NCBI GenBank assembly: GCA_903822015.1
Contig: CAIJNQ010000052.1
Span: 1 to 37,269 of the forward strand
DNA length: 37,269 nucleotides
DNA from: an uncultured Verrucomicrobia subdivision 3 bacterium
Lineage (GTDB): Bacteria; Verrucomicrobiota; Verrucomicrobiia; Limisphaerales; UBA11358
Direction of reading: 5' to 3'
A model generated the notes under the pieces. That model had not been told where the DNA came from. It saw only the letters and a program-made list of their open reading frames with translations, and made no database searches. Below are positions 16,567-25,106 of this stretch, one piece after another; positions within the stretch are counted from its first letter, which is position 1, and every line of letters begins with the position of its first letter. A program made the position numbers and the translations under genes.

Positions 16567-17655
16567 TCAAAGTTGCGTCATCGCCTTGTCCAGCGCGGCG
16601 TAAAGCTGGTTCATCGTGGCTTCCGTTTCGTCGCCCATGTTGGAAAGGCGGAACGTGGTGCCCTTGATCTTTCCGTAGCCGCCGTCGATCAGGAAACCCT
16701 GATCCTTGACGAGTTTCTGCAGCTTCGCCACGTCCACCGTGCGGCCGCCGGGGCGTGCGCCGTTGCTGACGCAGGTGAGCGTGACGGATTCAAAACCCTT
16801 TTCGGGAAACAAATTGAAACCGTGCTTGGCCGCCCAGTCCCGCGTGAGCTGGTTGGTTTTCTGGTGGCGGGCATAACGGTTCTCCAAACCTTCGGCAAAG
16901 AAATCATCGAGCTTGGACGACAGCGCGTAAACGTGGCCGATGCTCGGCGTGCTGGGCGTCATGCTTTGTTCGGCATTCTTCTGGAATTCAACAAAATCGA
17001 AATAATAGCCCCGGTCCCTAGCCGTCGCAGCCTTCGCCAATGCGGCCGGTGAAGCGGCGAACACCGCAAGTCCCGGCGGCAACGCAAACGCTTTCTGGGT
17101 GCCGGCGAGCAGCACATCAATCCCCAGTTCGTCAAACTTGATCGGCAGCGCGGTCAGGGAGCTGACGGCGTCCACGATGAACATCACGTCCGGATATTTT
17201 TTCTTGAGGGCGGCGATCTCCGCCAACGGCGACATCACGCCGGTCGAGGTTTCGTTGTGAATCAGTGTCAGCGCATCGAATTCGCCCGTGGCGAGTTTTT
17301 TATCCACCGCCTCGGCGCGAATCGGGGAACCCCAGTCCACTTGAAGCGCCTCGGCCGGCTTGCCGCATTTTTTGGAGACATCAAACCATTTGTCCGAAAA
17401 CGCGCCACACATGCAGTTCAGGACTTTTTTCTGAACCAGGTTCCGGATTGCGCCTTCCATCACGCCCCACGCGGACGACGTGGACAAATAAACGAGCTGC
17501 CTGGTGTAAAGCAGTTGCTGGAGCTGCGGTTGGATTTTCGCGTAAAGGTCTTTGAACCCCTGACCGCGATGACCAATCATCGGAGAGCAAAACGCCTTGA
17601 AGGTCTTTTCGCTGACTTCGACCGGTCCCGGAATGTGCAGTTTGACGTGTGCCAT
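16567..17655 (-). CDS. Class V PLP-dependent aminotransferase (alanine-glyoxylate / serine-pyruvate type)
   Basis: The 362-residue protein is a fold type I, class V aminotransferase. It starts HIPGPVEVSEKTFKAF with a Gly-Pro-x-x-Val motif usual in this group, has an MIGHRGQGF substrate-loop block, LIHNETSTGVMSPL, and VDAVSSLTALPI with the PLP-pyridine Asp162. The Schiff-base Lys188 lies in AGTQKAFALPPGL. Relatives transfer amino groups between alanine or serine and glyoxylate or pyruvate. Some act as phosphoserine aminotransferases in organisms without classical SerC, so serine synthesis is a real alternative. The C-terminal GTTFRLSNMGDETE is typical. A perfect TGTGA-N6-TCACA palindrome sits just before the start codon, and an intrinsic terminator follows, so it is probably a single-gene transcript under its own regulator. 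Confidence 0.85.
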   Translation of the reverse strand: MAHVKLHIPGPVEVSEKTFKAFCSPMIGHRGQGFKDLYAKIQPQLQQLLYTRQLVYLSTSSAWGVMEGAIRNLVQKKVLNCMCGAFSDKWFDVSKKCGKPAEALQVDWGSPIRAEAVDKKLATGEFDALTLIHNETSTGVMSPLAEIAALKKKYPDVMFIVDAVSSLTALPIKFDELGIDVLLAGTQKAFALPPGLAVFAASPAALAKAATARDRGYYFDFVEFQKNAEQSMTPSTPSIGHVYALSSKLDDFFAEGLENRYARHQKTNQLTRDWAAKHGFNLFPEKGFESVTLTCVSNGARPGGRTVDVAKLQKLVKDQGFLIDGGYGKIKGTTFRLSNMGDETEATMNQLYAALDKAMTQL

Positions 17656-17660
17656 AATTC

Positions 17661-17680
17661 TTTGTGAAATTTTTCACAAA
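17661..17680 (-). promoter_or_regulatory. CRP/FNR-type palindromic operator before the aminotransferase gene
   Basis: The 20-nt sequence has nine-base arms (TTTGTGAAA / TTTCACAAA) around a two-base centre and contains a perfect TGTGA-N6-TCACA. It ends 5 nt upstream of the ATG at 17655. A site this close to the start would more likely block than activate transcription. The same sequence could instead form a small hairpin over the ribosome entry region. Confidence 0.5.
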
Positions 17681-17736
17681 CCGGCGGAAATGGCAAGTTA
17701 AGTTTTGAAATTATCTCGTCCTCGGTAACAACGAAG

Positions 17737-19020
17737 TTAAAACCGCACACCAAATCCAACGGTCAGGTAATAATCGCTGTTCTGCGGCACCTCGCCGCCG
17801 GATTTCGCCTCGGGATTCTGGAGATAATCCCAGATGAAAGACACATCGAGATTAAGATGCCGTTTGATTTCGAACTCCAGCGTGGTCACCGCGTGGTGGG
17901 TATAGGCTCCGGATTTTTCATCCGTAAACGTGCTTTGCCAGTTTTGGATGAAGGTGAGACGTTTCGTGATGTCCTGTTTGAAATTTGAATTGAAAACGCC
18001 CGCCGGCGTGGTTGCGGTATCGGATTGGCCCGGTTCGACGGTGGCAAATCGCGTCAATTGATAGCCCGGGCCGGCTGAGACCGTCCACTCCAGACCGGTG
18101 CGGTCAAAAATATAGTAGCCCGCGCTCACGCCGTCGGTGAGGCGATACGAGATGTTGGCCAGCGAATCGTGATAATATTCAAACTGAACCGGCCGCACGA
18201 ACCAGTCATGGTTAAGGCGAACATCAAAGGAGATGTTGACGCGATCATTGTTTGCACTTTGGACATTGTTGACCTGGCTGTAATTCCCGAGGTAATCAAA
18301 GAGCAGCGTGGTGCTGGGCGTGCGGCGCGCCAGTTCCGCGCTGGTGGTGACCGTGGTCTGTTCGTTGTTGCCGGACTGGAGGTTCATGCCCAGGCTGAAG
18401 TCCCCCGACCAGTTGCGCAATCCGGTTTGTCCGCCGCCGTGTGTGATACCGATGAGGTCGTCACGGGATCGATTGACGGGCGGCTGTGCGTCAACCGTCA
18501 CGACGTCGTTGCTGATGACCACCTTGCCATAGAGCGGCAATCCGTAATCAAACCGGGTGAACATCCGGTGAGCCGTATAAAGATTGCGAACGTCCTTCAA
18601 CTTCAACGTCTGCTGCTCCAGTTCGTCGCTGTCAAATTCCACTTCCTTGTTTTGAATATACTTGATTAGGCCCCGCAGCCATTCGCCCGACTTGAGCTGG
18701 ACCCAGTCGGCACCGTCCGTCCCGACACCGGGCGGCTTCCAGGAAATGGCGTTGGTCGACATGTTGGTGGTGACAATTGAAGCAGATGCCAGGTTGGTTG
18801 CCTGAAGCCCCGGTGTGCGATTGAGGTCGCTGATTTTTTCCTGGGGAAAAACCAGCCGGCCGGCCATTTCCGACTCAAACACCACATTGGAACTGGTTTC
18901 CGCAATCACCGTGCCGATAAACCGCTCGCCATTTGTACTGACCAGCGTGTCAGCCCTTGCCAGCAGGGTCACCGCTCCCAAAATGAGGGCGCCCCAGATT
19001 TTTTTTAAATCATCGCGCAT
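17737..19020 (-). CDS. DUF481 outer-membrane beta-barrel with N-terminal small beta domain
   Basis: The 427-residue product has a signal peptide (about 1-23, ending LLARA). A small N-terminal domain (about 24-70) shows the pattern LVSTNGERFIGTVIAE...NVVFESEMAGRLVFPQE. A linker and a second similar beta segment follow (GEWLRGLIKYIQNKEVEFD, about 130-170). The C-terminal part (about 205-427) is a DUF481/YdiY-like barrel with alternating hydrophobic strands: TGLRNWSGDFSLGMNLQSGNNEQT, LTFIQNWQSTFTDEKSG, then LTVGFGVRF ending in Phe as outer-membrane barrels do. Its ATG lies one nt after the kinase stop, making it the last gene of the envelope operon. Function of DUF481 proteins is not well established. 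Confidence 0.85.
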   Translation of the reverse strand: MRDDLKKIWGALILGAVTLLARADTLVSTNGERFIGTVIAETSSNVVFESEMAGRLVFPQEKISDLNRTPGLQATNLASASIVTTNMSTNAISWKPPGVGTDGADWVQLKSGEWLRGLIKYIQNKEVEFDSDELEQQTLKLKDVRNLYTAHRMFTRFDYGLPLYGKVVISNDVVTVDAQPPVNRSRDDLIGITHGGGQTGLRNWSGDFSLGMNLQSGNNEQTTVTTSAELARRTPSTTLLFDYLGNYSQVNNVQSANNDRVNISFDVRLNHDWFVRPVQFEYYHDSLANISYRLTDGVSAGYYIFDRTGLEWTVSAGPGYQLTRFATVEPGQSDTATTPAGVFNSNFKQDITKRLTFIQNWQSTFTDEKSGAYTHHAVTTLEFEIKRHLNLDVSFIWDYLQNPEAKSGGEVPQNSDYYLTVGFGVRF

Positions 19021-19021
19021 C

Positions 19022-21142
19022 TTATTTGGCCGTCATCACGAGCGTTTTGTCAGATTGCGCCGCCGCCAGCCGGCCCCACCATTCCTCGGCCCGTTCGCGC
19101 GTCCAGTCCATCGCGCCGGTACATTTCATCAATGCGTTGGCCAGTTCCCGGGCACTGGCCGGACGCTCGCCGGGTTTTTTGGCAAGGCAACGCATCAGGA
19201 GATTTTCCAATTCGGCCGAAACGGGCTTGCCCCGGCGTTCAGACGGTTTCGCCGGCAGATGTTTCACCTGATGCATCAGCACTTCGCCCAGGGTGGCGCA
19301 GTCGAATAACGGGTGGCCGGTTACAAGAAAATAGCCGACAGCGCCCAGTGAATAGATATCGGCCGCCGCATCCACTTTATCGGGATGCTCCACCGCCTCG
19401 GGCGACATGTATAGCGGCGTACCCAGTGTGGTGTTGGCGCCGGTCAACTCCAACTGCCCGGCCGCCGCCCGGGCTTTCACCAGGCCGAAGTCGAGCACTT
19501 TCACGAAATCCGGCAGGCCGCCGCGCCGCGTCAGGAAGACGTTTGCCGGCTTGATGTCGCGGTGAACCAACCCGATGCCGTGCGCCTCGGCCAGTGAGCC
19601 GCACATCTGGCAAAGAATGGAGATCACCCGGCACTCGGGCTGAGGGCCGTAATTTTTCACCAGCCTGTCGAGCGTCAGGCCTTCGAGATATTCCATGGCG
19701 TAATAAAAAATCCCCTCCGGCGTGCGGCCGTAATCGAAAAGCGCGATGGTATTCGGGTGCGTCAACTGGCTGGTCATCTGCACCTCCTGCTCAAAGCGCG
19801 CCAGGGTGTTGGGGTCGGCGGTCTCCGACTCCAGCAGTTTCAAGGCAACCGGCCGCCGCATCAGCGCATGGTGGGCGCGATAGACCGAGCCGAACGCTCC
19901 CGCACCGATCTTGTCATCGAGGGCATATTGGCCGAGTTGTTTCGCCTGTAACGCCGCCTTGCGGGCCGAGGCTTGCAAACGATTGGCCAGGCGCATTAAA
20001 AAATAAATTGCCACCGAACCGGCAACCAGTAATCCAAAGATGAACCAGAAACCCACGCGCATGATGTGCAGCGGACGAAACGCCTCGGCCACGTCCATCT
20101 CCGTGACCAGACCAAAATCAAATTCGGGGAACCATTGCCACGCGCCGACCACCGGCACGCCACGATAATCCCGGTAGCCGTCCACATTAAACCCGGCGTG
20201 ACCGGCGCCGGCTTCCGTCACCGGCAGGGTCAATGGCTGTTCGGCAGGCCGCTTGGGTGATGATTTACCCTGGCTTAAATTCACCAGCGGGTCGCGGATT
20301 TGAAAAGCGAGAGTTGAATATGAATCTTCGGTGTCGGGAATAAAACCCAGCCGCCGCAGTTCATCGTCAAAACGGCTCTGGGAGAGCAACTGCCCGTTGC
20401 GCGAGAATGCGTAGGTCTCGCCGCTTTCGCCGGCGCGCGCCGTCGCCAGGATGCGGGCGAAATCTTTTTCCGGCGTGATGCGCAAGCCGAGCACCGCGAT
20501 GATCTTACCGTCCGCCGACCTGACCGGCGCAGCCGCGAACATGGTGGGCACTCCGGCACGCAACTTGCCTTTCGCATCCAATAGCATCGCCAAACTGGGA
20601 AAAGGCTTCGTGACGAGGGCCCGACCGGCAAGGCAATTGGAAAATTGCTCCGCGTAGCCGGGCGGCGAAACCATGCCGACCAGTTGATCGCGCCGGGAAG
20701 CCATGACCAGACAGTTGGTGTCCAGCACGACAAACCCGGCGTATCCTCGCCGGTCGAGCCAGGGATTCAAATGTGAGCGCATCGCCGCTAGTTCTGGCGC
20801 GGCCAGCAGTTGCGCCGTAACGGGCGTTCCCGGGGCGGTCTTCGGCAACAACCCAACGACCAGGGCGCGCAGCGGTTCTTCATCCGCCAGATTTTCCGCA
20901 TCGGATTTCACGGTAGCCGACCAGGCGCGCAACGCCTCCGCGTTGGCGTTGAGGATGACCTGAAGATTGGAGGCAATCTGTTGCTTCATGGCGCTCTCCA
21001 TTTTTAGGCGCAACGTCACCGCCACGAACGCCAGCAGCACCGCCGCCACCAGCGGCCAAACCCACAATTGCGTGCGAAGAAATCCCTGGGTGCGCGCCAG
21101 ATAGCTGGAGGATCGCGACTTGGATTGCTGGTTGAGACTCAT
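19022..21142 (-). CDS. Membrane Ser/Thr protein kinase with N-terminal Cache-like sensor domain
   Basis: The 706-residue product has a first helix at about residues 27-43. A periplasmic region of about 310 residues (45-360) has the marks of a dCache sensor: GESGETYAFSRNGQLLSQS near 238-256, and YRGVPVVGAWQWFPEFDFGLVTEMD near 326-350. A second helix lies at about 364-384, and a C-terminal cytoplasmic Hanks-type kinase follows. All key kinase residues are present: glycine loop IGAGAFGSV (412-420), Lys435 in VALK, catalytic HRDIKPAN with Asp529, metal-binding DFG (551-553) and GTPLYMSPE (574-582). It should therefore be active. The order sensor-then-kinase is the reverse of PknB. The gene starts 5 nt after the hydrolase gene stop. 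The ligand is unknown. Confidence 0.92.
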   Translation of the reverse strand: MSLNQQSKSRSSSYLARTQGFLRTQLWVWPLVAAVLLAFVAVTLRLKMESAMKQQIASNLQVILNANAEALRAWSATVKSDAENLADEEPLRALVVGLLPKTAPGTPVTAQLLAAPELAAMRSHLNPWLDRRGYAGFVVLDTNCLVMASRRDQLVGMVSPPGYAEQFSNCLAGRALVTKPFPSLAMLLDAKGKLRAGVPTMFAAAPVRSADGKIIAVLGLRITPEKDFARILATARAGESGETYAFSRNGQLLSQSRFDDELRRLGFIPDTEDSYSTLAFQIRDPLVNLSQGKSSPKRPAEQPLTLPVTEAGAGHAGFNVDGYRDYRGVPVVGAWQWFPEFDFGLVTEMDVAEAFRPLHIMRVGFWFIFGLLVAGSVAIYFLMRLANRLQASARKAALQAKQLGQYALDDKIGAGAFGSVYRAHHALMRRPVALKLLESETADPNTLARFEQEVQMTSQLTHPNTIALFDYGRTPEGIFYYAMEYLEGLTLDRLVKNYGPQPECRVISILCQMCGSLAEAHGIGLVHRDIKPANVFLTRRGGLPDFVKVLDFGLVKARAAAGQLELTGANTTLGTPLYMSPEAVEHPDKVDAAADIYSLGAVGYFLVTGHPLFDCATLGEVLMHQVKHLPAKPSERRGKPVSAELENLLMRCLAKKPGERPASARELANALMKCTGAMDWTRERAEEWWGRLAAAQSDKTLVMTAK

Positions 21143-21147
21143 CGAAT

Positions 21148-23019
21148 TTACGGTTGAGTGGCCGATTTCCCGGTGTTCGCATCGTTCAAATTTTCGAGCA
21201 GGATGCGGCGAACTTCTTCAATCGTCAGCGGATTACCCTGGCAGGAATGGCCGCTGCGCACGATGAATTCCGACTCCGCATAATCCACGTGGGCGCTGTT
21301 ATATTTCACGACGCCATCGGCGCCTTGGGGTGGCCGGTCATTGCCTTTGATGGCGATGATGGAATTACATTTGATGCCGGGGGCGACCGGAATCTCCGCC
21401 AGCGTGAGCATGAACGGGTTGTCCGTCGCCATGCCATTGAGGCTCGTCGGCACGCCCTGGCGCAACGACGGCGGGAGATCCAACGTGTCATTTAATTTCA
21501 TCAGGTTGGCGGAGGCTTCCATCAGGTCGCTGGGCAGCGTGATGAACCGATTCAGGAGATTCTGGACAAAAGAAGTGTTCTGGTAGCTGCCCCGGTGGGG
21601 CGTGGAGATGAAAATCACACGCGAAACGCACGGCAGCGGCTTGAAGAAAAAATTGGCCCGCAACAGTTCGCGGGTCGGCACATCAATGTTCAGTTCGTCC
21701 AGATTGGTCTTGGAAACGAGCTGCCAGAGTTTGTCACCGGTATCCGTCGCCGTCAGCTTGGCCAGCAGGCCGCCTTGGCTGTGGCCAATGACCACCATGT
21801 GCCGCAACGCCTCGTCCCTGCCGTCCGGATCGAGCGTCTTGACGTTGTTCATCAGGTCGTTGCGCAAGATCCCCGCCGACATCGTGATTGGTTTCCCGCT
21901 GGCATAATTGAACATCCAAAACTGGTAGCGCTTGCGCAGCACGGGATCGGCGTTCAGCGTGTTCCACATTTCCGCCCACCAGACCGGGCTGCTGGCGGTG
22001 CCATGCACAAACACCACCGGAATCTGGCCGGGCGTATACGGCTCCATGCGCCGGATGCCGGTCTTGTTTTGAAGCTCCGCGGAAAAGAACTGGGCCAGCC
22101 CAAGCTTCCAAACGGGGCTGTTGTTCAACCACTGGGCGAGTGGAGCGGTGGTGTCGGTCTGCAGCGGCACCTGCTTGCCATTGACTTCAACGTGGCTGGT
22201 GTCGAATGCGGAATAGAGTTCAAGCGTGGCGGTCAATTTACCTGCGCTCCAGTCACGCACGCCCCCCGACACGCGGAGGAAAACCGTGGCGGGCGCGCGC
22301 ACCGATTCCTTGAATTTGCCGAATTTGTCCGTGACCGCGATCAGCGGCGCACCCAGGCCGGAATCACGGTTGCGCGTGGAGAGGCCGCGCACGGCAAATT
22401 CATCGGCGGAATAATACGCCTTGATCAAATCCAGATTCCACGGAAATCCCGGCTGGGTGAATTGCACCTCCACCACGCCGGGTGGCGTCTGGCGAGGCCC
22501 GCTGGCCAGTTCGACCAGCGCGTTGGTATTAACCATCAATCCCTGGGCGAGACCGCGATTGTACAGGTCCCCGGCCGCGCGAAAGCGGATATCGAATGGA
22601 TTCGGGTGGCCTTCGGTGCTCTCGCCCAGCAGGTAGAGATACGCATATATGGCCGAGGCAAAATAGCTGTCTCGGGCCTGCTTGGGCACCCCCGGCTTGA
22701 CGCATCGGCTCTGACGCTCCGCATTCCAGTAGTTCAATTCACTCAGGGCGTAGACCACGTCCCGCCGTTCGTCGGTGCAGGCAATCGCTTGAAGTTTTTC
22801 CAGCGTGGCGTCAGGATTCTTTTTGAACGCCGTTTCGAGCCCATACCGGTTCAGCACCCTCCTGGCATCCGCGCTGAACTGACCGCTGGTGAGCGCGTTC
22901 TCATGCAGGTTCTGGTAGGCCTGCCGGGGCGACACCTTGTCCGCGCCGATCGGCGTCGTGCAACCGGCCATCACCAGCAACGCGGCGAGCGCGAATCCAT
23001 TCTGCAGGTGTCGTTTCAT
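21148..23019 (-). CDS. Alpha/beta-hydrolase lipoprotein (lipase/PGAP1-like)
   Basis: The 623-residue product has a lipoprotein signal peptide with lipobox MAGC (lipidated Cys20). A helical N-terminal domain (about 28-165) and a beta-rich middle region (about 180-300) precede a C-terminal alpha/beta-hydrolase domain (about 325-610). In that domain VVFVHGTASSPVWW forms the oxyanion region and Ser414 in VIGHSQGGLL is the nucleophile. VIFISTPHRGS is typical of lipase/PGAP1 relatives. Asp568 (ADGVV) and His591 (RSGHSCQGNP) are the likely remaining triad members. An ester or amide in a lipid or lipoprotein is a reasonable substrate, but this is inferred. AAGGAAG 5 nt upstream of the ATG at 23019 is a good ribosome-binding site; it overlaps the end region of the DUF4105 gene. 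Confidence 0.88.
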   Translation of the reverse strand: MKRHLQNGFALAALLVMAGCTTPIGADKVSPRQAYQNLHENALTSGQFSADARRVLNRYGLETAFKKNPDATLEKLQAIACTDERRDVVYALSELNYWNAERQSRCVKPGVPKQARDSYFASAIYAYLYLLGESTEGHPNPFDIRFRAAGDLYNRGLAQGLMVNTNALVELASGPRQTPPGVVEVQFTQPGFPWNLDLIKAYYSADEFAVRGLSTRNRDSGLGAPLIAVTDKFGKFKESVRAPATVFLRVSGGVRDWSAGKLTATLELYSAFDTSHVEVNGKQVPLQTDTTAPLAQWLNNSPVWKLGLAQFFSAELQNKTGIRRMEPYTPGQIPVVFVHGTASSPVWWAEMWNTLNADPVLRKRYQFWMFNYASGKPITMSAGILRNDLMNNVKTLDPDGRDEALRHMVVIGHSQGGLLAKLTATDTGDKLWQLVSKTNLDELNIDVPTRELLRANFFFKPLPCVSRVIFISTPHRGSYQNTSFVQNLLNRFITLPSDLMEASANLMKLNDTLDLPPSLRQGVPTSLNGMATDNPFMLTLAEIPVAPGIKCNSIIAIKGNDRPPQGADGVVKYNSAHVDYAESEFIVRSGHSCQGNPLTIEEVRRILLENLNDANTGKSATQP

Positions 23020-23029
23020 ATGCTTCCTT

Positions 23030-24046
23030 TTAATGTGCCGCCGGCGGTGCTTCCTCGAAACCGGGCAATCCTTTCCGGATCTGCTGCGAAAAATCCGCTG
23101 CCTGATTTGCCGCTTTGGCGCGCGAATTGATATTGGACAATTTTTTCAGTTCCGCAAACGGCAAGTTGGTCGCCAGCGTACCGCGTTCGTAGAGGAGTTC
23201 GTCGAGGTGGCCGTTGAGCAGCATGCGCCAGTCCCACGGCGCCCGATCGGACGCATCGCGTTGGGTACGGATGGCAATCGTACAATTATCCGTAAGCGCG
23301 TTATACCATTCCGCGTGTTCGTGCAATTCATTGGCCCGGCGCAGATAATCAAGGAACAGCTTCCTCCCCTGCGCCGGGGTCACTTGCAAACGATAGAGGC
23401 AAACCTCTTCGCCCTGGCGATAATTCGTGCGCAGCCGCACCACGTCCCGTTCATCGGCGATGATATAAGTCAGCTCATACTGTCGAAAAAAACCCCGGAG
23501 CGCGGAATAGTCCTCGCCCTTCTCCTTGCGCGTCTCGATGGAGAAACAGACGTAATCCCCGTTGGTGAAACCGAAGCTGATCATGGTGTGGGCGATGTCG
23601 GGCGAACCCCAGGTGACCAGATATAGATCAACCGTGCGTAAGGCATCCAGGTCGTAAGCCCGGTTATAATAGTGCACGTCGAAGTCCGTTTCAGTGCGAT
23701 AATCACAATTGCGGACATTGTGTATGCTGATTTGGTTGCCATTGATGTCCGCGAACGGCAGCTCTACCAGATCCGGTTGCCAGTCGCGGTGGTTGGAAGG
23801 CTGCAACGAAAACCACCAGGCAAGAATGATCAAGAAGCCGGCGGCGGTGACCACCCTTTTCCAGGGACGCCGCACGAAAACCCATAACGCCAGGATTCCC
23901 AGCCCATAAATTGCCGCCAGCGGAATTCGCAGCCAGGAAATTCTTACATCGAAGTAAAGCGCCGCCACCGCCCATAGCGTCGCCAGTCCCAGCGCCAGCC
24001 AGATTAAGATGACCAGGGATAAGCGGAGAAGTTTGATCAGTTTCAT
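23030..24046 (-). CDS. DUF4105 (Lnb N-terminal-like) membrane protein
   Basis: The 338-residue product has three N-terminal helices (about 6-30, 38-58, 66-82) and then a periplasmic DUF4105 domain. The domain contains His153 in SPDIAHTMISFGF and Cys255 in ALTDNCTIAIR, the conserved pair of this papain-like (NlpC/P60-related) group. In Gram-positive bacteria the DUF4105-related protein Lnb moves an acyl chain within lipoproteins to give lyso-lipoproteins; many other DUF4105 proteins are uncharacterised. The intact His and Cys suggest an active acyltransferase or hydrolase. It ends 10 nt before the alpha/beta-hydrolase lipoprotein gene, and 59 nt separate it from the secreted protein gene upstream. 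Its role in a Gram-negative envelope is open. Confidence 0.85.
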   Translation of the reverse strand: MKLIKLLRLSLVILIWLALGLATLWAVAALYFDVRISWLRIPLAAIYGLGILALWVFVRRPWKRVVTAAGFLIILAWWFSLQPSNHRDWQPDLVELPFADINGNQISIHNVRNCDYRTETDFDVHYYNRAYDLDALRTVDLYLVTWGSPDIAHTMISFGFTNGDYVCFSIETRKEKGEDYSALRGFFRQYELTYIIADERDVVRLRTNYRQGEEVCLYRLQVTPAQGRKLFLDYLRRANELHEHAEWYNALTDNCTIAIRTQRDASDRAPWDWRMLLNGHLDELLYERGTLATNLPFAELKKLSNINSRAKAANQAADFSQQIRKGLPGFEEAPPAAH

Positions 24047-24105
24047 CGAGCTGGTTGCGGCCGCTTTAATCGTAGTTACCGGTTCCGTTATTGGAAACTT
24101 GCGGG

Positions 24106-25101
24106 CTATCGCCGATGGGCGCCGTAGGTTCCCGCCGAGCGGTCATAAGTCCGTGGATAAACCATGCCCGGGTTGTTCGCCACGGCGGTCGCCGCGTCGG
24201 GATGTGTGTCGGCCATTTCCGCCGCCGTCCAGCCATAAGCCGGCGGGTAGGATCCGTAAGTGATCACCTGACCCGCTTGAGGAGCCGCCGTCGTTGTCGG
24301 AGCGTTGGTGTCAATAATGATGATGGTGTTGGTGGCTCCCGCAACGGGCTGGGCCGCGGCCGTTCGGGGTTGCGCGAGGGCGAGCAATTCCGCGTCCGAT
24401 GCCCGCGCGCTGGCAAGCGCGGCTGGATCATAAACCGACACCCACCAGCCGCCCATCGCCCCCCTCTCGCCCGGCAGGAGCGTTTCAACCGTCAATCCAT
24501 TTTGGGTTTGCACATCCCTCTGGCTCCAGCTCAAGGCGCGTACCATCTTTCGGGCATCAGGCCTTGCGAGCAAGGAACACATAAAGTTGACGCAGTTGGT
24601 TTTGGCCGCTGCGTTGTTTTGCAGATCCTTCATCGCACCGATTTGGACGGCTGCCGGCTGGTTCAAATCGCCGTAGATGTTGATTTCGTAGCCGCCATAG
24701 GCACACCGGAAGGAAATATAGGGAACATTTTTTAAATTCCCGGAACCGATTACCGGAGCCGGAACCTGTTTGATTTCCGGTGCAAAACCACTATCCGCCA
24801 GCAAGGTGACAATCTGCGCCCAGTCGGGAATCGTCTGCCCGTTGTTGGAAACATGCGGCATGGTGGCCGGTTCCTTTTTCACGTCCTTGATCCACGCGGC
24901 GGGATAACGGTAGGTGCCGAATTCGGTTTGCATGAGCACGCCGTTGCCATCCTGTTGCAAAACCTTGCCCGCAACCACCGCACCGCTTTGCAGGAGAAGC
25001 ACATCCGCTTTGACCAAATCGGGGGATCCCCATGCCAGGCTGAAGACCGCCAGCAGACCCAGGACTTGGGTCCAGTTCACAAATCGTTCATTGGTTTTCA
25101 T
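24106..25101 (-). CDS. Secreted protein with small N-terminal beta domain, function unknown
   Basis: The 331-residue product has a signal peptide (about 1-33, ending LVKA). A small N-terminal beta domain (about 34-78) reads VLLLQSGAVVAGKVLQQ...GVLMQTEFGTYRYPAAWI and resembles the start of the DUF481 protein at the other end of the operon. The central region (90-250) contains two conserved-looking Cys in FRCAYGGYEINIYG and TNCVNFMCSLLA, and VSVYDPAALASARASDAEL. The C-terminus (260-331) is Ala/Thr/Pro/Tyr-rich and low in complexity. I do not recognise the central domain. It is the first gene of the five-gene envelope operon, with a good promoter close upstream. Confidence 0.7.
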   Translation of the reverse strand: MKTNERFVNWTQVLGLLAVFSLAWGSPDLVKADVLLLQSGAVVAGKVLQQDGNGVLMQTEFGTYRYPAAWIKDVKKEPATMPHVSNNGQTIPDWAQIVTLLADSGFAPEIKQVPAPVIGSGNLKNVPYISFRCAYGGYEINIYGDLNQPAAVQIGAMKDLQNNAAAKTNCVNFMCSLLARPDARKMVRALSWSQRDVQTQNGLTVETLLPGERGAMGGWWVSVYDPAALASARASDAELLALAQPRTAAAQPVAGATNTIIIIDTNAPTTTAAPQAGQVITYGSYPPAYGWTAAEMADTHPDAATAVANNPGMVYPRTYDRSAGTYGAHRR

Positions 25102-25106
25102 GACGC

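Noticed and set aside
21595-23130. Plus-strand 511-codon open frame, one of the longest plus-strand frames in the window
   Set aside because: It lies antisense to the alpha/beta-hydrolase lipoprotein, which has a lipobox, GHSQGG nucleophile motif and good ribosome-binding site; the plus frame has shadow-like composition (Arg/Gly/His-rich) and no motif.
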